A stretch of 64,000 nt of DNA from Bog-756 sp963730685 (GCA_963730685.1 CAVSSP010000004.1:248001-312000); one strand, 5' to 3'; shown: positions 43,804 to 53,419, counted from the first letter of the stretch. The notes: a model not told the origin generated them from the letters alone. Made by a program: numbers and translations.

Positions 43804-45923
43804 CTACTCCGGCGGGTCCTCCGGGCCATGCCCAGGGCGTCGAGGATGAAGGCGTAGACGAAGGCCTCCTCCCTCCAGGCGTCGTACCGGCCGGACGGAC
43901 CGCCGTGGCCGGCACCGAGCTCCGTCTTCAAGAGCACGCGGTTCTCCGGATTCGCCGCCCTCAGGCGGGCGACCCATTTGGCCGGCTCCCAGAACCCCAC
44001 CCGCGGGTCCGAGAGCCCGGCCGTGGCCAGGATGTCCGGGTAGCGGAGGGGCAGCCCGAGGTCGTCGACCGAACGCACGTTGTCATAGGGCGAGTAGGAC
44101 TTCATCACCGAGTAGATCGACTCGTCGTCGACCGGGTTGCCCCACTCCTCCCACTCGAGCACGGTGAGGGGCAGGGTCTCGTCCAAGATGGTCGTGAGGC
44201 AGTCGACGAAGGGAACCTCGGCCACGACCGCCCGGAACAGCTCGGGGGCCAGGTTGGCGACCGCGCCCATCAAGAGGCCGCCGGCGCTCGCCCCCCTGGC
44301 CACCAGGCGGTCCGGGGAGGTGAGTCCTTCGTCGACGAGGGTCCGGGCGCAGGCCACGAAATCGGTGAAGGTCGTGGGCTTGGCGGCCAGCTTCCCCTCC
44401 TCGTACCACCGGCGGCCCATCTCCCCGCCGCCCCGGACGTGGGCGATGGCGAAGATGAACCCGCGGTCGAGCAGGCTCAGCCGCAGCGATCCGAACGTCG
44501 GGTCGATCGATGTCTCGTACGACCCGTATCCGTAAAGGAGGCACGGCGAGCCCTCCTCGGCGCCTGCGACGAGGTCGGGTCGGAAGACGAGGGAGATGGG
44601 CACGTCGGTCCCGTCGTCGGCGCGGGCCCAGCGTCGTTCCGTCCGGTAGCGACCGGGGTCGAAGTCGCCCAGGACGGGCTGGCGCTTCATCAGCGTGACC
44701 GCCCCCGAACCCAGGTCCAGGTCGAACACCGAACGGGGCGTGACCAACGAGGAGTATTCGTAGCGGAGGACGGTCGAGTCGTACTCCGGGTTGGCACCGG
44801 CCCAGACGGTGGAGGGCGACTCCGGCCGGTCGACGGGCCGGGAGGTGCCGGTGGCACGGTCCACGATCCGGATGCCGGCCAGGCCGCCCTGGCGCTCGTA
44901 GACGACCAGGTGGTCGGCGAACGGGTCGATGCCGTCCAGCCTGACGTCGGGCCGTCCCGGGATGACCTCCCGCCAGTGAGCACGACCCGGTCGATCGTCG
45001 GGTGCCTCCATCAGGCGGAAGTCCTCGGCGCCGTCGTTGGTCACGATGAGGAACCGGCCGGCCCCGCCGGGCCCCGGGTCGCCCCGGTCGTGGTCGACGG
45101 AGTACTCCACCCCCTGACGGCGGGGCTCGATCACGAAGGGATCGGCGAGCGGGTGGTCGGCGTCCAGTGCCCGGACTTCGGAGGTCACCTTGGAGTCCAG
45201 CCCCACCAGGATGAAGCGGTCGTCCCTGGTCCTGCCCACTCCGAGGTAGAAGCGGTCGTCGGCCTCCTCGTAGACCAGGACGTCGTCGGCCGGGTTCGCG
45301 CCCACGCGGTGACGCCAGAGCTGGTACGGACGCATGGCCTCGTCCACCCGCACGTAGAAGACGGTGGCGTTGTCGTTGGCCCAGGCCGCTCCGTACGAGG
45401 TGTCCTCGATCGACTCGGGGGACAGGGCGTCGGCGTCGAGGTCCACGAAGTGCATGGTGTAGCGCTCGCCGCCGGACGTGTCTGTCGAATAGGCCAGCCA
45501 CCGGTGGTCGGGACTGACGGAGAGGTTGCCCAGGGCGAAGTAGGCGTGCCCGGTGGCCAGGAGGTTCTCGTCCAGGACGATCTGCTCATCGGCGGGGACC
45601 CCGCCGGCCGGCTCGGCGCCGGGCCGGTCGGCCGGCCGCCGGCAGTGGATGGCGTAGTCGCTTCCCTCCAGGGTGCGGCCGTAGTAGAGCCAGCGCCCCT
45701 TGCGCACCGGCACCGAGAGGTCCGTCTCCTCGATGCGGGCCACGATCTCGTCGAACAGGGTCTCCTGCAGTCCCCTCGTGCCGGCCATGACCGCTCCGGT
45801 GTAGGCATTCTCCGCCTCGAGGTGCGCGATGACGGCGGGGTCGTCTTTGTCGCGGAGCCAGTACCACTCGTCGATCCGGGTGTCGCCGTGGGCCTCGAGG
45901 GCCACCGGACGTCGCTCGGCCAC
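43804..45923 (-). CDS. S9 family prolyl oligopeptidase (oligopeptidase B-like); 3' end uncertain
   Basis: ATG 45923 starts AERRPVALEAHGDTRIDEWYWLRDK, the S9A opening. The beta-propeller domain occupies about residues 80-410. The catalytic domain has LLYGYGSYETSIDP, HVRGGGEMGRRWY, the nucleophile in LVARGASAGGLLMGA (GxSxGG), the Asp near GLSDPRVGFWEPAKWVARL and the His in GAGHGGPSGRYDAW. After FVYAFILDALGMA the frame runs on antisense through the next gene, which is unlike the family. A one-base indel near 43825 would use the TAG at 43804-43806 and give about 706 residues, normal for the family. Cleaves short peptides after basic or Pro residues. Confidence 0.85.
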
Positions 45924-46061
45924 GGGGGGGACAGGGTGTCCGGTACCTGGTCAGGTGGCATGGGTGGGGGCATCCGACCAGGATGGCACGTCGCCCCACC
46001 GGCCCGGCGCCGGCAGGGGTACTGCCGGGTGCGTGGGGTTGTTACTATCTGTATAGGAGAA

Positions 46062-46112
46062 ATGGTCCGTCCGACCGGATGGCCACTCGGGAGCGCACAT
46101 GACGACGACTGA
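46062..46112 (+). CDS. Possible 16-residue leader ORF overlapping sufB start
   Basis: TAGGAG followed by a 4-base gap precedes ATG 46062; the ORF encodes MVRPTGWPLGSAHDDD and ends at TGA 46110-46112, 11 bases past the sufB ATG at 46099. The Shine-Dalgarno is better than the one for sufB itself (GGGAG), so translation of the leader could couple to or interfere with sufB. It has no Cys or known motif. It could be chance. Confidence 0.3.
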   Translation: MVRPTGWPLGSAHDDD

Positions 46113-47499
46113 CCTCGACCTCGGCAAGTACAAGCTCGGGTGGTCCGACGCGGAGGACTACGTCTTCAAGCCGAAGAAGGGCCTCAACGAGTCGATCGTG
46201 CGTGAGATGTCGGCCATGAAGAAGGAGCCCGAGTGGATGCGCGACTTCCGGCTCCGGGCCCTCCAGCGCTTCGACAAGCGCCCCATGGCCGAGTGGTTCG
46301 CCGTGAACATGCCCGACCTGGACTTCGATGACATCTACTACTACATCAAGCCCACCTCGGGTCAGGTGGAGGACTGGAACGACCTCCCCGACGCCATCAA
46401 GAACACCTACGAGAAGCTGGGCATCCCCGAGGCCGAACGCAAGTACCTGGCCGGCGTCACCGCCCAGTACGAATCAGAGGTGGTCTTCCACCGCAACCGC
46501 GAGGACCTCGAAGCGCTGGGCATCATCTTCTGCGACATGGACACCGCCGTCCGCGAGTACCCGGACCTGGTCCGGAAGTACTTCGGGACGATCATCCCGC
46601 CCAACGACAACAAGTTCGCCGCCCTCAACTCGGCGGTGTGGTCGGGCGGATCGTTCATCTACGTGCCGCCCAACGTCGTGGTCGACCAGCCCTTGCAGGC
46701 CTACTTCCGGATCAACGCCGAGAACATGGGCCAGTTCGAGCGCACCTTGATCATCGCCGACGTCGGCTCCCAGGTGCACTACATCGAGGGGTGCTCCGCC
46801 CCGGTGTACACCAGCGACTCGCTGCACTCCGCGGTGGTCGAACTGGTCGCCCTCGAGGGATCGAGGATCACCTACACGACCATCCAGAACTGGTCGAACA
46901 ACGTCTACAACCTGGTCACCAAGCGGGCCAGGGCGGAGGCCGAGGCCCACGTGGAGTGGATCGACGGCAACATCGGGTCCCGGCTCACCATGAAGTACCC
47001 GTCGGTCTACCTGATGGGCCCGAAGGCGTCCGGCGAAGTGCTGTCGGTGGCCTACGCCGGTGCCGGTCAGCATCAGGACGCCGGGGCAAAGATGATCCAC
47101 GCGGCGCCGGAGACCACCTCGACCATCGTGTCCAAGTCGATCTCGAAGGATGCCGGCATCACCACCTACCGCGGCCTGGTCCATGTGGACGAGGGTGCCA
47201 AGCACGCCAAGAGCTTCGTCCGCTGCGACGCCCTCCTCCTCGACGACACCGCCGTGTCGGAGACCAAGCCCTACATGGAGGTCGGCGAGCGCGACGCACG
47301 TATCGGGCACGAGGCCACGGTATCCAAGGTCGGGGACGACCAGCTCTTCTATCTGATGAGCCGGGGCCTGTCGGAGACCCAGGCCATGGGCATGATCGTC
47401 AACGGGTTCATCGAGCCGATCACCCGCACCCTGCCGATGGAGTACGCCGTCGAGTGGAGCCGGCTGATCGAATTGCAGATGGAAGGTTCGGTCGGCTGA
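46099..47499 (+). CDS. sufB: Fe-S cluster assembly protein SufB
   Basis: 466 residues, full length for SufB. It opens with TDLDLGKYKLGWSDAEDYVF and contains GLNESIVREMSAMKKEPEWM. The beta-helix core has NKFAALNSAVWSGGSFIYVP, DVGSQVHYIEGCSAPVYTSD and MIHAAPETTSTIVSKSISKD; RCDALLLDD, GHEATVSKVGDDQLFYLMSR and MGMIVNGFIEPI form the SufC-contacting C-terminus. SufB is the scaffold on which Fe-S clusters assemble with SufD and the ATPase SufC, using sulfur from SufS/SufU. It is the first gene of the plus-strand SUF arm. The upstream AT-rich TTGTTACTATCTGTATAGG probably contains the promoter. Confidence 0.96.
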   Translation: MTTTDLDLGKYKLGWSDAEDYVFKPKKGLNESIVREMSAMKKEPEWMRDFRLRALQRFDKRPMAEWFAVNMPDLDFDDIYYYIKPTSGQVEDWNDLPDAIKNTYEKLGIPEAERKYLAGVTAQYESEVVFHRNREDLEALGIIFCDMDTAVREYPDLVRKYFGTIIPPNDNKFAALNSAVWSGGSFIYVPPNVVVDQPLQAYFRINAENMGQFERTLIIADVGSQVHYIEGCSAPVYTSDSLHSAVVELVALEGSRITYTTIQNWSNNVYNLVTKRARAEAEAHVEWIDGNIGSRLTMKYPSVYLMGPKASGEVLSVAYAGAGQHQDAGAKMIHAAPETTSTIVSKSISKDAGITTYRGLVHVDEGAKHAKSFVRCDALLLDDTAVSETKPYMEVGERDARIGHEATVSKVGDDQLFYLMSRGLSETQAMGMIVNGFIEPITRTLPMEYAVEWSRLIELQMEGSVG

Positions 47500-47584
47500 C
47501 CCCTTCGGATCGCCGGCTTCCGAGCGACTCCGAGCCGTCCGCCTCGGGCGCGCAGCGGGAGTCGGCGGATCAAGGCAGAATGAG

Positions 47585-47621
47585 GCCATGCCCATGAGGG
47601 AGGCGCCATGCCCATGAGGGA
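47585..47621 (+). repeat. 20-bp-period duplication at start of small SUF-linked gene
   Basis: GCCATGCCCATGAGGGA occurs at 47585-47601 and 47605-47621, presenting two equivalent MPM(R) starts; the downstream one has AGGGAGG five bases upstream, created by the first copy. Looks like a recent short tandem duplication that supplied a ribosome-binding site. Confidence 0.75.
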
Positions 47622-47946
47622 AGAGTGCAAGCACTTCCAGAGTCGGACCTACGACTCGGGGGAAGTGGCCCGCTTCTGCATCCTGGACCTGGCGCCGGAG
47701 GCCCCGTGGAAGTGCCCCGACAACTGTGCTTCCTACGCCCGCCGCCTGGCCGATGTCGGGTGGGCCCATGGGACGTTGGTGGAGCCGGCACTCGAGCCCA
47801 TGCCCGACGTCCCCAGCGAAGAGGCGGCCAAACTCCTCGACCAGGCGGAGGACATCATCAACGCCGTCGGGCCCGAGGTGCTCGCCGATGTGCGCAAGGA
47901 GGACGAGCGCAAAAGCGGCGGACGGTGGTGGCGCCGCCGGCGCTGA
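47608..47946 (+). CDS. Small Cys-containing protein linked to sufB (unknown function)
   Basis: 112 residues from ATG 47608, with AGGGAGG upstream. Four Cys in the first half: EECKHFQSRTY, VARFCILDLAPEAPWKCPDNC. The CxxxxC-type pattern with His could hold zinc or an Fe-S cluster. The C-terminal half is helical and acidic (EAAKLLDQAEDIINAVGPEV) and ends in a Lys/Arg/Trp tail. No signal peptide. I do not recognise a named family; its place between sufB and sufD and its Cys content suggest an accessory in Fe-S biogenesis (inference). Confidence 0.7.
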   Translation: MPMREECKHFQSRTYDSGEVARFCILDLAPEAPWKCPDNCASYARRLADVGWAHGTLVEPALEPMPDVPSEEAAKLLDQAEDIINAVGPEVLADVRKEDERKSGGRWWRRRR

Positions 47947-47970
47947 CCGCCACGGGAAGCGGGGCCCCAC

Positions 47971-48831
47971 TCACCTCCCGGTGAAGGCCGCCGGTCGCTT
48001 CTCCATGAACGCGGCCATGGCCTCGGCCAGGTCGTCAGAGGCCAGGGCCCCCGCATTCCAGGCCGCCACGTACTCCAGGCCCTCCGCCACCGAGCGGCCT
48101 TCTCCGGCCGTGAGCACGGCTTTGGTGCCCTGGACGGCCAGTGGCGAATTGGAGGCGATCTCGACGGCCATCTGGCGGGCGGCGTCCAGCGTGGCGCCGG
48201 CATCCTCGCTGACGTGGTTGACGAGTCCGATCGACTCGGCACGGGCCGCGGTGATGTCCTTGCCGGTGTAGGCCAGCTCGGCCACGTGCCCCTTGCCGAT
48301 GATGTGGGGCAGCCGCTGGAGGCTCCCGAGGTCGGCCACGATGGCGATCTTGGTCTCGCGCACGGAGAAGAGGGCATCGGCGCTCGCCATCCGGACGTCG
48401 CAGGCCGAGATGAGGTCCACCCCTCCCCCGATGCAGTAGCCGTGGACGGCGGCGATCACCGGTACGGGGCAGTCCGCCACCGAGGTCACCGAGGCCTGGA
48501 GGTCCAAGATGGCGGCTCGGGCCGCACGGGCGCGGGCGGCCATCGACAGCCGGGTGCCGTCTCCCGTTTCCGACGGGCCCGCCAGTCCGGCCATGGCCAC
48601 CAGGTCCAGTCCCACGGTGAAATGGGGACCCCGGGCCGCCACCACCACCGCCCGCACCTCAGGGTCGGTCCCGATGGCGGTCATGGCCCGGGGCAGGTCG
48701 GACCAGAAGTCCGGGCCCAGCGCGTTGCGCTTCTCGGCCCGGTCGAGCCACAGGGTGGCCACATGGCCGTCCACCTCGATGGAGAGGACCTCCGAGGCGA
48801 AGGATTCGATGGTCGTCGTGGCTTGCGTCAT
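47971..48831 (-). CDS. Enoyl-CoA hydratase/isomerase family protein
   Basis: 286 residues from ATG 48831; upstream in-frame sequence is GC-rich noise. Crotonase motifs: VATLWLDRAEKRNALGPDFW, the oxyanion segments AARGPHFTVGLDL and AVHGYCIGGGVDLISACDVR, then ETKIAIVADLGSLQRLPHIIG with acidic residues of the delta3,5-delta2,4-dienoyl-CoA isomerase group, and the tail MEKRPAAFTGR. It is inserted in opposite orientation inside the suf cluster and shares a 56-bp divergent region with sufD. A beta-oxidation side role. Confidence 0.88.
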   Translation of the reverse strand: MTQATTTIESFASEVLSIEVDGHVATLWLDRAEKRNALGPDFWSDLPRAMTAIGTDPEVRAVVVAARGPHFTVGLDLVAMAGLAGPSETGDGTRLSMAARARAARAAILDLQASVTSVADCPVPVIAAVHGYCIGGGVDLISACDVRMASADALFSVRETKIAIVADLGSLQRLPHIIGKGHVAELAYTGKDITAARAESIGLVNHVSEDAGATLDAARQMAVEIASNSPLAVQGTKAVLTAGEGRSVAEGLEYVAAWNAGALASDDLAEAMAAFMEKRPAAFTGR

Positions 48832-48887
48832 GGACCCGAGCGTACGTCGGCCACCGGCGGGTCGGAGGGCCGGGGCAGGAAGGTAGG

Positions 48888-50279
48888 ATGGGGCCCGAGG
48901 CTCGTGAGGGGCCTCGCTGCGCGAAAGGCTCCGTCCTGTCCACATTCACCCCTGAATCCGCCGCGGCACTGCCCGGGCCCACCTGGCTCCGCAGGCGACG
49001 CGAGGCGGCGGCCGAGGTGTTTGCTGCGGCACCGCTGCCCAGCGAGAAGGACGAGGTGTGGCGGTACAGCCGGATCGATCAGCTCGAGTTGGACCGCTTC
49101 CGACCGGCCGGTGTCGAGCCGGCGGACTCCGCCGATGGACCCGGTGCGTCCCCGTCGGACCGGATCCGGTCGCTGGTCACGAGCCTGGGCCCTCGCTCGG
49201 GCCTGATGATCACCATCGACGGCGTGCTGGCCACGGTGGCCTCCTCGGTCGGGGACGACGTGCTCACGCTGGGTCGGGCCGCCGAATGGGACCTGGCCGA
49301 GGCGACATTGGGCGGCGTCTTGGACGGTCCACGGGATTTCCTGCTCCTGAACGATGCCTTCGCCGTCGATCCGTTGGTCGTCGACATCGCCCCGGGGGCG
49401 TCGGTGGAGGACCCGGTGGTGGTGGTCCACGTGGTGGCCGGCACCGGGTCGACGGCCGTGTTCCCGCGCACGTTCGTGCGGACCGGCTCCGGCTCCAGCG
49501 GTGCCGTCATCGAGATCGTGGTCGACGTCGACGCCGGCCTGCTGGCCGGCCTCCCCTCCGCGCCCTCGCCGACTGCGGCCCGGGCGGAGACGGGGCAGTT
49601 GGTGGTACCGGTCAGCGAGATCACGGTGGGGGACCACTCCCACCTGTCCTATGTCAGCGTGCAGGCGCTCGGCCCCCATGCGTGGCAGTTGGCCCACCAG
49701 GCCAGCACCATCGGTGACCACGCCGTGCTCGACAGCTTCGCCGTCGCCCTCGGGGGCGAGTACGCCAGGCTGCGGACCGACTCCGCCCTCCGGGGCGAGG
49801 CGGGGACGAGCCGGCTTCGGGCGGCATTCATCGGACGCGACGACCAGATGCTCGACTTCCGGACCCTCCAGGACCACCTCGCCCCCCGCACCACCAGCGA
49901 CCTGTTGTTCATGGGTGCGGTGGCCGACCGGGCCCACTCCGTGTACAGCGGGCTGATCCGGGTGCGCAGGGGCGCCTTCCGCTCCGACGCCATGCAGACC
50001 AATCACAACCTGGTCCTCGACGAGGGTGCCCACGCCGACTCGGTCCCGAACCTGGACATCGAGGAGAACGACGTGAAGTGCAGCCACGGGTCGACGGTGG
50101 GCCCGGTCGACGAGGATCAGCGGTACTACCTCGAGTCGCGGGGTGTGGAGCCCGAGATGGCCGAGCGGCTGATCGTGGCCGGCTTCTTCGGCGACATCGC
50201 CTCCCAGGTGCCCATCGCCGGCATCCGGTCGGCGGTCGGCCAGGCGCTGGTCGACCGGAGTGGGGCCCACGGTGCCTGA
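48888..50279 (+). CDS. sufD: Fe-S cluster assembly protein SufD
   Basis: 463 residues from ATG 48888 with AGGAAGG upstream; the first 15 residues are atypical, so a downstream non-ATG start is possible. Motifs include PTWLRRRREAAAEVFAAAPL, SEKDEVWRYSRIDQLELDRF, FLLLNDAFAVDPLVVDIAPG, DDQMLDFRTLQDHLAPRTTS and RSDAMQTNHNLVLDEGAHAD, with NDVKCSHGSTVGPVDEDQRY and AERLIVAGFFGDI in the C-terminal part, all typical of SufD. It forms the SufBC2D scaffold with SufB. It is followed by the Rieske gene with an 8-bp overlap. Confidence 0.93.
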   Translation: MGPEAREGPRCAKGSVLSTFTPESAAALPGPTWLRRRREAAAEVFAAAPLPSEKDEVWRYSRIDQLELDRFRPAGVEPADSADGPGASPSDRIRSLVTSLGPRSGLMITIDGVLATVASSVGDDVLTLGRAAEWDLAEATLGGVLDGPRDFLLLNDAFAVDPLVVDIAPGASVEDPVVVVHVVAGTGSTAVFPRTFVRTGSGSSGAVIEIVVDVDAGLLAGLPSAPSPTAARAETGQLVVPVSEITVGDHSHLSYVSVQALGPHAWQLAHQASTIGDHAVLDSFAVALGGEYARLRTDSALRGEAGTSRLRAAFIGRDDQMLDFRTLQDHLAPRTTSDLLFMGAVADRAHSVYSGLIRVRRGAFRSDAMQTNHNLVLDEGAHADSVPNLDIEENDVKCSHGSTVGPVDEDQRYYLESRGVEPEMAERLIVAGFFGDIASQVPIAGIRSAVGQALVDRSGAHGA

Positions 50280-50619
50280 GCCGACTCCGACCGCGGTCGG
50301 CCCCACCGAGGTCGTCCGCCTCTGCGCCCGAGACGAGCTGGCCGCCGGCGAGGCCCGCCGGTTCGACGTCGCCGGGCTCCGGCTGGCGCTGGTCCGCATC
50401 GGCGACGACTTCTTCGCGGTGGGGGACCGGTGCAGCCACGAGGACTTCTCCCTGGCCGACGGCGAGGTGTGGCCTGCCGAGTGCGAGATCGAGTGCGCCA
50501 AGCACGGATCGACGTTCGATCTGCGAACCGGCATGCCGTGCTCGTTGCCGGCCACCCGGCCCGTGCCCGTCTACGAGCTCGTCGTCGAGGGCGATGACGT
50601 GTCGGTCGTGGTGCCGTGA
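50272..50619 (+). CDS. Rieske [2Fe-2S] protein of the SUF operon
   Basis: 115 residues from GTG 50272, overlapping sufD; GTG 50260 is an alternative. Rieske ligands are C-x-H in GDRCSHEDFSLADGE and C-x2-H in CEIECAKHGSTFDLRTG, with the fold of ferredoxin-type components of bacterial dioxygenases and nitrite reductase NirD-like proteins. Such a gene is commonly found between sufD and sufC in actinobacterial SUF operons. It may supply electrons for cluster assembly or be an early client. It overlaps the sufC start (GTGA). Confidence 0.92.
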   Translation: MPEPTPTAVGPTEVVRLCARDELAAGEARRFDVAGLRLALVRIGDDFFAVGDRCSHEDFSLADGEVWPAECEIECAKHGSTFDLRTGMPCSLPATRPVPVYELVVEGDDVSVVVP

Positions 50620-51368
50620 GCACGGGGGAACTGTGCATCGAGGGCCTTCGGGCCGGCGTGCCCGGGCGTGAGATCCTCCGGGGGGTGAGCCTGACCGTGC
50701 GGAGCGGTGAGGTGCACGCCGTCATGGGCCCCAACGGATCGGGCAAGAGCACCCTGGCCCACGTACTGATGGGTCGCCCCGGCTACGAGATCATCGAGGG
50801 GTCGGTCACCCTCGACGGCATCGACCTGCTCTCCTTGCCCACCTGGCAGCGGGCCCGGGCGGGCCTGTTCCTGGCCATGCAGCATCCCATCGAGGTACCC
50901 GGGGTGTCGCTGGTCCGGTCCCTGGCGGCGGCCCGATCGCCCGTGCCCGACGGTCCGGGCGGGGACGGGCGACCCGGAGCCGATATCGGGGAGCGGCTCC
51001 GCCTGGAGGCCGGTCGCATCGGGTTCGACGAGCGGTTCCTCGACCGGCCGCTCAACGTCGACCTGTCCGGCGGCGAGCGCAAGCGGAACGAGACGCTGCA
51101 GCTCGGCGTGCTCCGACCCCGGTTCGCCGTGCTCGACGAGATCGACTCCGGGCTCGATGTCGACGCCCTCGGCGCCGTCGGGCGCCGGGTGCAAGAGGCC
51201 ACGGCCGAGTGGGGACTCGGCGTCTTGGCCATCACCCATTTCCGCCGACTGCTCGACGTCCTCCACCCCGATGTGGTGCACGTCCTGTCGGAGGGTCGCG
51301 TGGTGGCGACCGGTTCGGCCGAGCTCGCCGAGCTGGTCGACCGCACGGGGTACGCCGCCTACGGCTGA
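50616..51368 (+). CDS. sufC: SufC-like ABC ATPase, diverged copy
   Basis: 250 residues from GTG 50616. Walker A MGPNGSGKSTLAHVLMG, the Q-loop region LAMQHPIEVPGVSLVRSL, the ABC signature LSGGERKRNE, Walker B FAVLDEIDSGLDVDALG and the H-loop AITHFRRLLDVL. All SufC features are present, but there is an extra Gly/Pro stretch (PDGPGGDGRPGA), and the usual C-terminal EGYDAWR-type end reads TGYAAYG. A second, more canonical sufC is on the minus strand at 54673-55477. This copy completes the sufB-D-Rieske run and probably powers the SufBD scaffold. Confidence 0.9.
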   Translation: MSTGELCIEGLRAGVPGREILRGVSLTVRSGEVHAVMGPNGSGKSTLAHVLMGRPGYEIIEGSVTLDGIDLLSLPTWQRARAGLFLAMQHPIEVPGVSLVRSLAAARSPVPDGPGGDGRPGADIGERLRLEAGRIGFDERFLDRPLNVDLSGGERKRNETLQLGVLRPRFAVLDEIDSGLDVDALGAVGRRVQEATAEWGLGVLAITHFRRLLDVLHPDVVHVLSEGRVVATGSAELAELVDRTGYAAYG

Positions 51369-51462
51369 AGTGGCGGTCGGCACGGCCGCCCGGTCACCGT
51401 TCCCGCCGATCCGGCCGATATCCCGGCACCGTCCCCGATCCGGACGTTGCTAGCGTCATCGG

Positions 51463-52761
51463 ATGGCACGAGGTGACAGGGGTCGGAGCGGCGCTCACAG
51501 CCCTTCCGACCGGTCCGACGATCGGGGGGTGCCCCTGACCCGCCGGGAGCTTCGGTCGGCACGCCGATCCGGCCCGTCGACACCGCCACCACGGCCGAGG
51601 TCGAAGCACCCGTGGCTGGACCGGGTGTTGCTGGCGGCCATGGTGCTGGTCGTGCTGGCGCTGATGGCGGTGGGCTTCAGCTACTTCTACATCGACTACC
51701 GGTTCAGCCAGGTGGCCAAGGTCTCGGTCAAGCATCTGAAGAAGGCGCCCGTGGGCCAGCCCTTCAACGTGTTGCTCATCGGGTCGGACTCGAGGGCGGG
51801 GCTGACTCCGGAGCAGCAGGCCCAGTTCGGCAGCGCCGCCAGCAACGGTGGACAGCGCAGCGACGTGGTCAAGATCGTCCACATCGTGCCGGCCACCGGC
51901 CAGGTCAGCGTGCTGTCGATCCCCCGGGACACCATGATCGCCGTGGCCGGTGACACCAGCCAGACCGGCAAGTACAACCGGATCAACGCCACCTACAATG
52001 CCGGTCCCGATCAGCTGGTCGAGTCCATCCAGGCCAACTTCGGCATCCCCATCGAGCACGTGGTCCAGATCAACTTCGACGGACTCGAGGGTGCCGTCGA
52101 CGCCATCGGAGGGATCAAGGTGGACTTTCCCTTCCCGGCCAAGGACTCCTACACCGGGTTGGATGTGAGCCAGACCGGGTGCCAGCTGCTCGATGGCCAG
52201 AACGCCCTGGCGCTGGCCCGCAGCCGGCACTACCAGTACGAGAAGGACGGGTACTGGGAGTACGACGGGACGAGCGACTTCGGCCGCATCCAGCGCCAGA
52301 ACGCGTTCTTGAAGGCGGTGATCAACCAGGCCGAGACCAAGTACAACCCGCTCACCCTCAACGCCTTCGTCGGCTCGGTGGTCCAGGGCGTCACCATCGA
52401 CTCCACCTTCAGCGTCGCCGACCTGGTCTCCCTGGCCCGGGAGTTCCACACCTTCGCGTCCCAGACACTGGCCACCGCCACCCTGCCGACGTACTCCCAG
52501 GACTCGTCGGTCTTCGGCTACCTCGGTTCTGTCCTCTACGTCCAACAGCCCCAGGCCGAACAGGTCATCGATCAGTTCCTCGGGGGGACGCCCGATCCGG
52601 CGACCACACCACCCCCGGATCCCTACGGGGGGACCGTCACCCCCACCTCCACCACCACGACACTGCCGGCGGGGGTGAGTGGGGGCTCGACGCCGGCGAC
52701 CAGCCCATCGTCGAGCACGACCACCTCCATCGAGACGGACTTCGACCCGACCCCCTGTTGA
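51463..52761 (+). CDS. LytR-CpsA-Psr (LCP) family protein
   Basis: 432 residues. A basic cytoplasmic N-terminus is followed by a TM helix (LLAAMVLVVLALMAVGFSYF) and the LCP domain: NVLLIGSDSRAG, DVVKIVHIVPATGQVSVLSI, PRDTMIAVAG, KYNRINATYNAGPDQLVESI, FDGLEGAVDAIGGIKVDF, LALARSRHYQYEKDG and DFGRIQRQNAFLKA. The Arg/Asp residues of the pyrophosphate-binding site are in place. The C-terminus is Thr/Ser/Pro-rich, as in wall-exposed tails. LCP enzymes attach secondary polymers (arabinogalactan, teichoic acids) to peptidoglycan. It sits between the two SUF arms. Confidence 0.92.
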   Translation: MARGDRGRSGAHSPSDRSDDRGVPLTRRELRSARRSGPSTPPPRPRSKHPWLDRVLLAAMVLVVLALMAVGFSYFYIDYRFSQVAKVSVKHLKKAPVGQPFNVLLIGSDSRAGLTPEQQAQFGSAASNGGQRSDVVKIVHIVPATGQVSVLSIPRDTMIAVAGDTSQTGKYNRINATYNAGPDQLVESIQANFGIPIEHVVQINFDGLEGAVDAIGGIKVDFPFPAKDSYTGLDVSQTGCQLLDGQNALALARSRHYQYEKDGYWEYDGTSDFGRIQRQNAFLKAVINQAETKYNPLTLNAFVGSVVQGVTIDSTFSVADLVSLAREFHTFASQTLATATLPTYSQDSSVFGYLGSVLYVQQPQAEQVIDQFLGGTPDPATTPPPDPYGGTVTPTSTTTTLPAGVSGGSTPATSPSSSTTTSIETDFDPTPC

Positions 52762-52781
52762 GCGGCTCGTCGGTGACCGGC

Positions 52782-53286
52782 TCAGGCTGCCGGCATCGAC
52801 CTCGTCGAGGCCCTGGGCCAAGGTGTTCCAACTGAGGGTGGCGCACTTGATCCGCACGGGGAACTTGACGACACCCTGGAGGGCGGCCAACTCCCCCAGC
52901 GCATCGATGTCGATGGCCTCGGGCTCGAGGGTCTCGACCTGGGCCCCGGGACCGCCACCGGCGGCGGCCGGCAGCGTCGACTCGTGGATGGACATCATGC
53001 CCTTGAAGGTCTGGATCAGCTGGCGCACTTCGGGGACCGGCCTTCCCTTCACCGCCGCCGACATGAGGGACGCCGACGACTGGCTGATGGAGCATCCCGT
53101 CCCGGCGATCTTGATGTCGGACACCACGCCGTCGTTGACCTCCAGCGTCACGACCACCTCGTCGCCGCACAGGGGGTTGAATCCCTCGACCCGCTGGGCC
53201 GGCGGCGCCTCGAGCTCCCCCCGGTTCCGCGGCGAGCGGTAGTGGTCCAGGATGATCTCGCGATAGAGGTCTTCGAGCCCAGGCAT
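52782..53286 (-). CDS. sufU: SufU/IscU-type sulfur acceptor scaffold; 3' end uncertain
   Basis: ATG 53286 starts PGLEDLYREIILDHYRSPRN. The conserved Cys residues of zinc-SufU are visible: GFNPLCGDEVVVTLEV, GTGCSISQSSASLM and RIKCATLSWNTL. SufU accepts persulfide sulfur from SufS. After AQGLDEV the frame continues antisense through the LCP gene, which is impossible for this family (about 150-160 residues). A one-base surplus near 52795 would reach the TGA at 52782-52784, giving about 167 residues ending MPAA. It follows sufS with a 133-bp gap and completes the minus-strand arm. Confidence 0.88.
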
Positions 53287-53419
53287 CAGGACCGGCCTCC
53301 CCGGCACCCGGATGGGGGAGCGTCGACGTCCGCCGCGGCCACGGTGGACGCGCCGGCGGTCGACCATCGCCGAGTTTCCTTCCAGGTGGGTGTCACCATG
53401 CCAGCGTACCGGTGGGGGC

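Noticed and set aside
42339..45923. Single 1194-residue minus-strand protein spanning the S9 peptidase and antisense of downstream genes
   Set aside because: The last 490 residues are Arg/Gly-rich antisense of the RodZ-like and SDR genes; S9 proteins end soon after FILDALGMA. Treated as a peptidase with a frame break at its 3' end.
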